Shown here in pieces: positions 60,517 through 64,000 of a stretch of DNA of 64,000 nucleotides. The stretch's first letter is position 1; each line of letters opens with the position of its first letter. The translations under genes and the position numbers were made by a program. The notes below the pieces were generated by a model. That model made no database searches and was not told the origin of the DNA. It was given only the letters and a program-made list of their open reading frames with translations. Source of the DNA: Dietzia sp. JS16-p6b (GTDB lineage: Bacteria > Actinomycetota > Actinomycetes > Mycobacteriales > Mycobacteriaceae); the NCBI RefSeq assembly GCF_003052165.1, contig NZ_CP024869.1:3196001-3260000 (forward strand). The letters are read 5' to 3'.

Positions 60517-61166
60517 ACCCGGCCCCCTGGTGTGATCCCGGGCAGTCCTCCGCTCGACCAGATGCCGGAGGTCCCCCGACGATGCGAGCTCACGAGATGG
60601 GTGTCGACGACGCCGATGGCCTCCATCAACGCGAACACCGTCACCGGACCCACGAAGCTGAACCCCCGCCGCTTGAGCTCCCGGGCCAGCGCCTCCGATT
60701 CCGGTGATCGGCTGGGGACCTCGCTCATCGTCCTGGGTTCCGGGGTGGTCTCCGGCCGGTACGACCAGATCAACTCGCCCAGACCGCCCTCGGCCCGGAG
60801 GGAGATCACGGCGCGCGCATTGCCCACGGCCGCGTCGATCTTGCGACGGTTGCGCACGATCCTCTCGTCCGCCATGAGCCGGGCGACGTCGGCGTCGCCG
60901 AACTCCGCGACCGCGTCCGGCGAGAACCCGGCGAACGCCTCCCGGAACGCCGGACGCTTGCGCAGGATCGTCAGCCAACTCAGGCCCGACTGGAACCCCT
61001 CCAGGACGAGTCGCTCGAAGAGACCGGCCTCGTCGTGGACCGGCATCCCCCATTCGGTGTCGTAGTATTCCCGCAGCAACGGGTCCCGCGCCGCCCACGG
61101 AGGTCGCATCAGTCCGTCCTCGCACCGGACCGCGCCGTCTGCCCGATACACCTGATCTATCGTCAT
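60495..61166 (-). CDS. tag: DNA-3-methyladenine glycosylase I
   Basis: 223 residues. Excises 3-methyladenine from alkylated DNA. Motifs: 'DPLLREYYDTEWGMPVHDE' (about 28-46), 'LERLVLEGFQSGLSWLTILRKRPAFREAFAGF', 'RNRRKIDAAVGNARAV' and 'RGFSFVGPVTVFALMEAIGVVDTHL', all standard for the Tag family. The N-terminal Zn ligand C15 ('RCEDG') and H residues near 195 appear present. ATG 61166 with GAGAG upstream. C-terminal tail slightly longer than usual. Confidence 0.95.
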   Translation of the reverse strand: MTIDQVYRADGAVRCEDGLMRPPWAARDPLLREYYDTEWGMPVHDEAGLFERLVLEGFQSGLSWLTILRKRPAFREAFAGFSPDAVAEFGDADVARLMADERIVRNRRKIDAAVGNARAVISLRAEGGLGELIWSYRPETTPEPRTMSEVPSRSPESEALARELKRRGFSFVGPVTVFALMEAIGVVDTHLVSSHRRGTSGIWSSGGLPGITPGGRVQPGGPG

Positions 61167-61293
61167 GCTCTCCCCCTACGGAGTCGTGGACCACCCTCCA
61201 CGGTGGTCATCGTCACCCTAGGAAGCGGCTCCGACAAGACCCCGGCCGCGGAACGATCAGGCCATGGAACGATCCGGCGACGCCGTGATGCGG

Positions 61294-61989
61294 TTACGCC
61301 AGCACCCCGCTGAGCTGCACGATGCGCACCGTCGCCAGGAGCATGAGCGCCACCCCCACGACGAGCGTGAGCATCCGACCGGCCACGCGACCGCGGGCGA
61401 GGAATCGGTCGATCCGGCGGGTCGCCGCGGCGACTCCGGACGAGTCGACGCGCGACAACGTGACGATCAGCGCCGTGCTCGGCAGGATCGCGATGACCGC
61501 GAAGAACAGGATCTGGAGGAGCTTGGACCACCAGGGGGTCTCGGCGAAGGAGATGAGGACCATGCCCGCAGCGAACGGCGCCGACGTGGCCGACTGGATG
61601 ACGCCCAGCGAGATGCCGGTGGCCATGATGCCGAAGCGCTGCAATACGGTCTGGGCGAGCGGGGCCTCGACGCTGTCCTCTTTGGCCTCCGCCGGCCTGC
61701 GCAGTCCCAACACGGTGATCACCACACCGACCACCCCCATGACCACCATCGCCCAGAGGTTGTAGAACAGGCTGCGCACGAACTCCTGGTTGTTGCCGAT
61801 CACCCACACCGACACCAGTGAGAGCAGGACGATGCCGCAGAACGCCCCGCCGGTGAACCGGGCGGCACGCGGGGTGAAGCCTCCCCCCCGCCCGGCGGCC
61901 GTGAGCCACAGTCCGGCGATCACGGCGAAGGCCAGGAGGTTGACGGAGTCGACTGCCGCGAATCCCAGCAGGCTGAGGTAATACTGCAC
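61294..61989 (-). CDS. GAP/Sap family membrane protein (LysE-like)
   Basis: 231 residues, six TM helices, with 'FAAVDSVNLLAFAVIAGLWL', 'FTPRAARFTGGAFCGIV' and 'ILPSTALIVTLSRVD'. This is the GAP (Sap, sulfolipid-1-addressing) family found in mycolata, linked to glycolipid transport. GTG 61989 has TAGTGT 8 nt upstream. Starts just before the TRIC-family gene's stop region (12-base spacing), so the two may share transcription. Function not shown for this member. Confidence 0.75.
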   Translation of the reverse strand: MQYYLSLLGFAAVDSVNLLAFAVIAGLWLTAAGRGGGFTPRAARFTGGAFCGIVLLSLVSVWVIGNNQEFVRSLFYNLWAMVVMGVVGVVITVLGLRRPAEAKEDSVEAPLAQTVLQRFGIMATGISLGVIQSATSAPFAAGMVLISFAETPWWSKLLQILFFAVIAILPSTALIVTLSRVDSSGVAAATRRIDRFLARGRVAGRMLTLVVGVALMLLATVRIVQLSGVLA

Positions 61990-62000
61990 GACGGCACACA

Positions 62001-62762
62001 CTACCGGCGGAGACCCGGTGGGCCATCCCGGTAGTCGTCGACGTCCTCGTCCCGGCGGGGCTCGTCGTCGTCGCCCTTCATCCGGCCGGGACGGCCGAAC
62101 ACCGGCCGGTCGCGCCGCAGGCGGGTGTCGATCCCCCGCATGCTCCATCCGCGCATGGGGGCCGGGACACGCCACTGCAGACGCCACGCGACCATCCGGA
62201 ACGTGAAGGTGAACGCGGACAACGCCGCCGCCGCGACCGGGCCCCACGTGTCGGTGGACACGGCCAGCGCGGTCAGCGCGGCACCGGTGGCGGCGGGGAT
62301 GACGTACAGGTCGGAGCCGTTGAACACGGCCGGGATCTCGTTGGCCACGACATCGCGGAGCAGGCCCCCGCCGACCGCGGTGACCACCCCGAGTAGCAGC
62401 GCGGAGGCGACGGGCATCCCGTGGTCGAGCGCCCGGGCGGTACCGAACGTGCAGAACAGCCCCAGCCCGGCGGCGTCGAAGACGATGATCAACGTCCGGA
62501 CGCGGTGCAGGTGCGCGCCCAGCAGGTACACCACCGCGGAGGCGACGAACGGCGGCACCAGCAGGACCGGCTGGGCCAGGGCCAGCGGCGTGACCCCCAG
62601 CATGACGTCACGCATGATGCCCCCGCCGAGCCCGGCCAGCAGGCCCAGGACCAGGCCACCGGTGATGTCGATGTTCTTGCGCGCGGCCAGCAGACTGCCG
62701 GACAGGGCGAAGAAGAACACCCCCACGAGGTCGAACCACAGCAGCAGGGTCGAGGACTCCAC
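62001..62762 (-). CDS. TRIC (YadS/UPF0126) cation-channel family membrane protein
   Basis: 253 residues. Two copies of the internal TRIC repeat, each with the 'GLGGGIMRD' and 'AVGGGLLRD' signature (about 45-54 and 129-138), and seven TM helices. Bacterial TRIC proteins form trimeric K+-type channels; some UPF0126 members have been proposed as glycine or other transporters. The C-terminal 60 residues are a disordered charged tail. GTG 62762 is 11 bases after the GtrA gene's stop, in one operon. Confidence 0.9.
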   Translation of the reverse strand: MESSTLLLWFDLVGVFFFALSGSLLAARKNIDITGGLVLGLLAGLGGGIMRDVMLGVTPLALAQPVLLVPPFVASAVVYLLGAHLHRVRTLIIVFDAAGLGLFCTFGTARALDHGMPVASALLLGVVTAVGGGLLRDVVANEIPAVFNGSDLYVIPAATGAALTALAVSTDTWGPVAAAALSAFTFTFRMVAWRLQWRVPAPMRGWSMRGIDTRLRRDRPVFGRPGRMKGDDDEPRRDEDVDDYRDGPPGLRR

Positions 62763-62772
62763 GACCGGTCCC

Positions 62773-63339
62773 CTAGACCACCGCGTCCGCGGTGGAGCGG
62801 GCGTGGTGGCGCCGCCGCACGGAACGGAACGTCCACAGCTTGTTGACGACGAAGTTGATCGGCATCGTGATGAGGATCGTCAGCAGCTGACCCCAGTACT
62901 CCCGGGAGTGGATGCCCGCGTCCTCGTGGAACCACGGCTCCGGAAGGTAGAGCGGCGAGGTGGGGTTGGTGAAGGCCAGCTTGATGAAGATCCCCGCGGC
63001 GGCAGCGACCGAACCGACCAACAGGAACGGCCAGAACTCCTGCATGACCGGGGCCTTGTGCCCCTTACCGAACGTCCAGTGCCGGTTGAGCAGGAAGTTG
63101 TAGAGGTTGGCCACGAGGAACGCGACGATCCACACCAGGGTGGTGAAGCGGAAGTTGTAGTCCGTCCCCGCGAACGGGAACAGGATGTCCTGCGCGTTCT
63201 GGGTGCCGCCGTTGGCCCTGTTCATCAGGACCGTGACGATCATGTTGACGACCATCCCGGATCCGCCCACGATCCCGAACATGAGGAACTGACGGGCGTT
63301 TCGTCGATAACGACCTAGTTCGGACGGGGCCGGGTTCAC
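62773..63339 (-). CDS. GtrA-like membrane protein (lipid-linked sugar translocation)
   Basis: 188 residues with four TM helices and the GtrA/DPMS3 pattern: 'QFLMFGIVGGSGMVVNMIVTVLMN' (about 17-40), 'NFLLNRHWTF' (the conserved NF.LN..WTF) and a C-terminal repeat 'INFVVNKLWTF'. GtrA proteins help flip undecaprenyl-/decaprenyl-phosphate sugars. GTG 63339 has TAGACT 8 nt upstream; a longer start would lie ahead of this box. Followed on the same strand by the TRIC gene. Confidence 0.9.
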   Translation of the reverse strand: MNPAPSELGRYRRNARQFLMFGIVGGSGMVVNMIVTVLMNRANGGTQNAQDILFPFAGTDYNFRFTTLVWIVAFLVANLYNFLLNRHWTFGKGHKAPVMQEFWPFLLVGSVAAAAGIFIKLAFTNPTSPLYLPEPWFHEDAGIHSREYWGQLLTILITMPINFVVNKLWTFRSVRRRHHARSTADAVV

Positions 63340-63369
63340 AGCGAGCCAGTCTAGGCCCACGGGAGGAAT

Positions 63370-64000
63370 CTAGTCCGCTCCGTGGCCCTCCGGGACGCGC
63401 TCGGACGGATCCTCGATCGGCCCGGGGGCGGTGCCGTCACCGAACGGGCGGCCACCCAACTCATCGCGGTGGTGCGGGGTGAGCAGGCCGGACAGGTCGG
63501 GCCCCTTGGGCACGATGCCGGTGGGGTTCACGTCCCGGTGGACGTTGTAGTAGTGCTCCTTGATCTGTGGGAAGTCGCAGGTGTCGCCGAACCCGGGCGT
63601 CTGGAACAGGTCGCGGAGGTAGCCCCACAGGGCCGGCATCTCCGTGATCTTGTTGCGGTTGGCCTTGAAGTGACCGTGGTAGACGGCGTCGAACCGCACG
63701 AGGGTGGTGAACAGTCGGATGTCCGCGACCGTGATCGTGTCCCCCGCGAGATAGCGGCGGGTCGTCAACCGCTCCTCGAGACGGTCCAGTGAGGCCCAGA
63801 GCTCGTCGTAGGCCTCCTCGTAGGCCCTCTGCTCGGCCGCGAACCCGCAGCGGTAGACGCCGTTGTTGACGGTGGGATAGATCCACGAGTCCAACTCGTC
63901 GATCTCGTCGCGGTGCTCCTCGGGGTAGAGGTCCGGCGCACCGGCGCGGTGGAAGGCGGACCACTCCGTGAGCAGATCGAAGTTGAGCTTCTGATAGGCG
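63370..64000 (-). CDS. Glutathionyl-hydroquinone reductase/ECM4-type GST family protein, 3' part
   Basis: The gene enters from the right edge; its start lies beyond the window. The visible 209 residues are the C-terminal part: 'NFDLLTEWSAFHRAGAPDLYPEEHRDEIDELDSWIYPTVNNGVYRCGFAAEQRAYEEA' (the ECM4/YqjG linker), an all-helical GST_C domain with 'RYLAGDTITVADIRLFTTLVRFD', and 'IKEHYYNVHRDVNPTGIVPKGP' (diagnostic for ECM4/YqjG). In actinobacteria such enzymes reduce glutathionyl- or mycothiol-type conjugates. The active-site Cys would be in the missing N-terminal part. Confidence 0.9.
   Translation of the reverse strand, partial: AYQKLNFDLLTEWSAFHRAGAPDLYPEEHRDEIDELDSWIYPTVNNGVYRCGFAAEQRAYEEAYDELWASLDRLEERLTTRRYLAGDTITVADIRLFTTLVRFDAVYHGHFKANRNKITEMPALWGYLRDLFQTPGFGDTCDFPQIKEHYYNVHRDVNPTGIVPKGPDLSGLLTPHHRDELGGRPFGDGTAPGPIEDPSERVPEGHGAD

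Noticed and set aside
1-64000. tRNA/rRNA genes, CRISPR arrays, insertion sequences, prophage
   Set aside because: No cloverleaf-like or rRNA stretches, no regularly spaced repeats and no transposase, integrase or phage motifs were seen on either strand.

Overview
This is a contiguous stretch of a high-GC (by eye about 70%) actinobacterial chromosome. Gene content places it in the mycolic-acid-containing Corynebacteriales (Mycobacteriales). It has an MmpL3-type mycolate transporter, an AftD-type arabinosyltransferase, a TmaT-type acyltransferase, a DUF3068 (PF11271, 'PorA') protein, a DUF2613 micropeptide, an LpqI-like GH3 lipoprotein and GTP-dependent PEP carboxykinase. A Dietzia-like genus is my best guess; the genus is inference, the suborder is well supported. 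No rRNA, tRNA, CRISPR array, insertion sequence or prophage was seen, so this is ordinary core chromosome.

Layout. 1-1062: end of a Tad pilus locus (TadC, prepilin peptidase). 1059-5434: ABC3 permease/ATPase pair and an RluA-type pseudouridine synthase on the minus strand. 5531-11563: a micropeptide, universal stress protein + GNAT, GlsB-type membrane protein, a TetR/class E sortase/small membrane protein operon, lipoproteins and a second TetR. 12153-16073: two tandem secreted L,D-transpeptidases facing two tandem secreted lipase-like hydrolases. 16070-24572: an oxidoreductase, M13 metallopeptidase, TM2 and DUF4395 membrane proteins, pentapeptide-repeat protein, GH25 lysozyme, DUF3054 and UPF0104 membrane proteins.

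24637-36174: mmpL3, NYN-domain protein and trmB on the minus strand; divergently, two degenerate GTPase-like proteins plus a DxDxDG protein, then pckG, then an operon of a Pro-rich secreted protein, histidine kinase and response regulator. 36261-50512: aldehyde dehydrogenase, methyltransferase, GT4 glycosyltransferase, a frameshifted membrane protein, a lipid-flippase-like protein, the DUF3068 protein, the acyltransferase, the giant AftD and a DUF2613 micropeptide. The order follows M. tuberculosis Rv0198c, Rv0204c, Rv0206c-Rv0211, Rv0223c-Rv0228 and Rv0236c-Rv0237 (recalled from knowledge, not computed), with the intervening mycobacterial genes absent.

50689-64000: TetR + FadD-type acyl-CoA synthetase, Tat-type hydrolase, argJ, a porin-like micropeptide, SRPBCC protein, nitronate monooxygenase + APC permease, GH3 hexosaminidase lipoprotein, tag, and GAP, TRIC, GtrA and ECM4-type genes.

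The functional theme is building and exporting the mycomembrane: MmpL3 flips trehalose monomycolate, the TmaT-like protein acylates it, AftD and the GT4 enzyme extend arabinan/glycans, the transpeptidases and hydrolases remodel peptidoglycan, and the micropeptides may be pore-forming peptides. A second theme is leaderless transcription: about twenty genes have a TANNNT-like -10 box 6-8 nt before the start codon, and I used this to choose starts.
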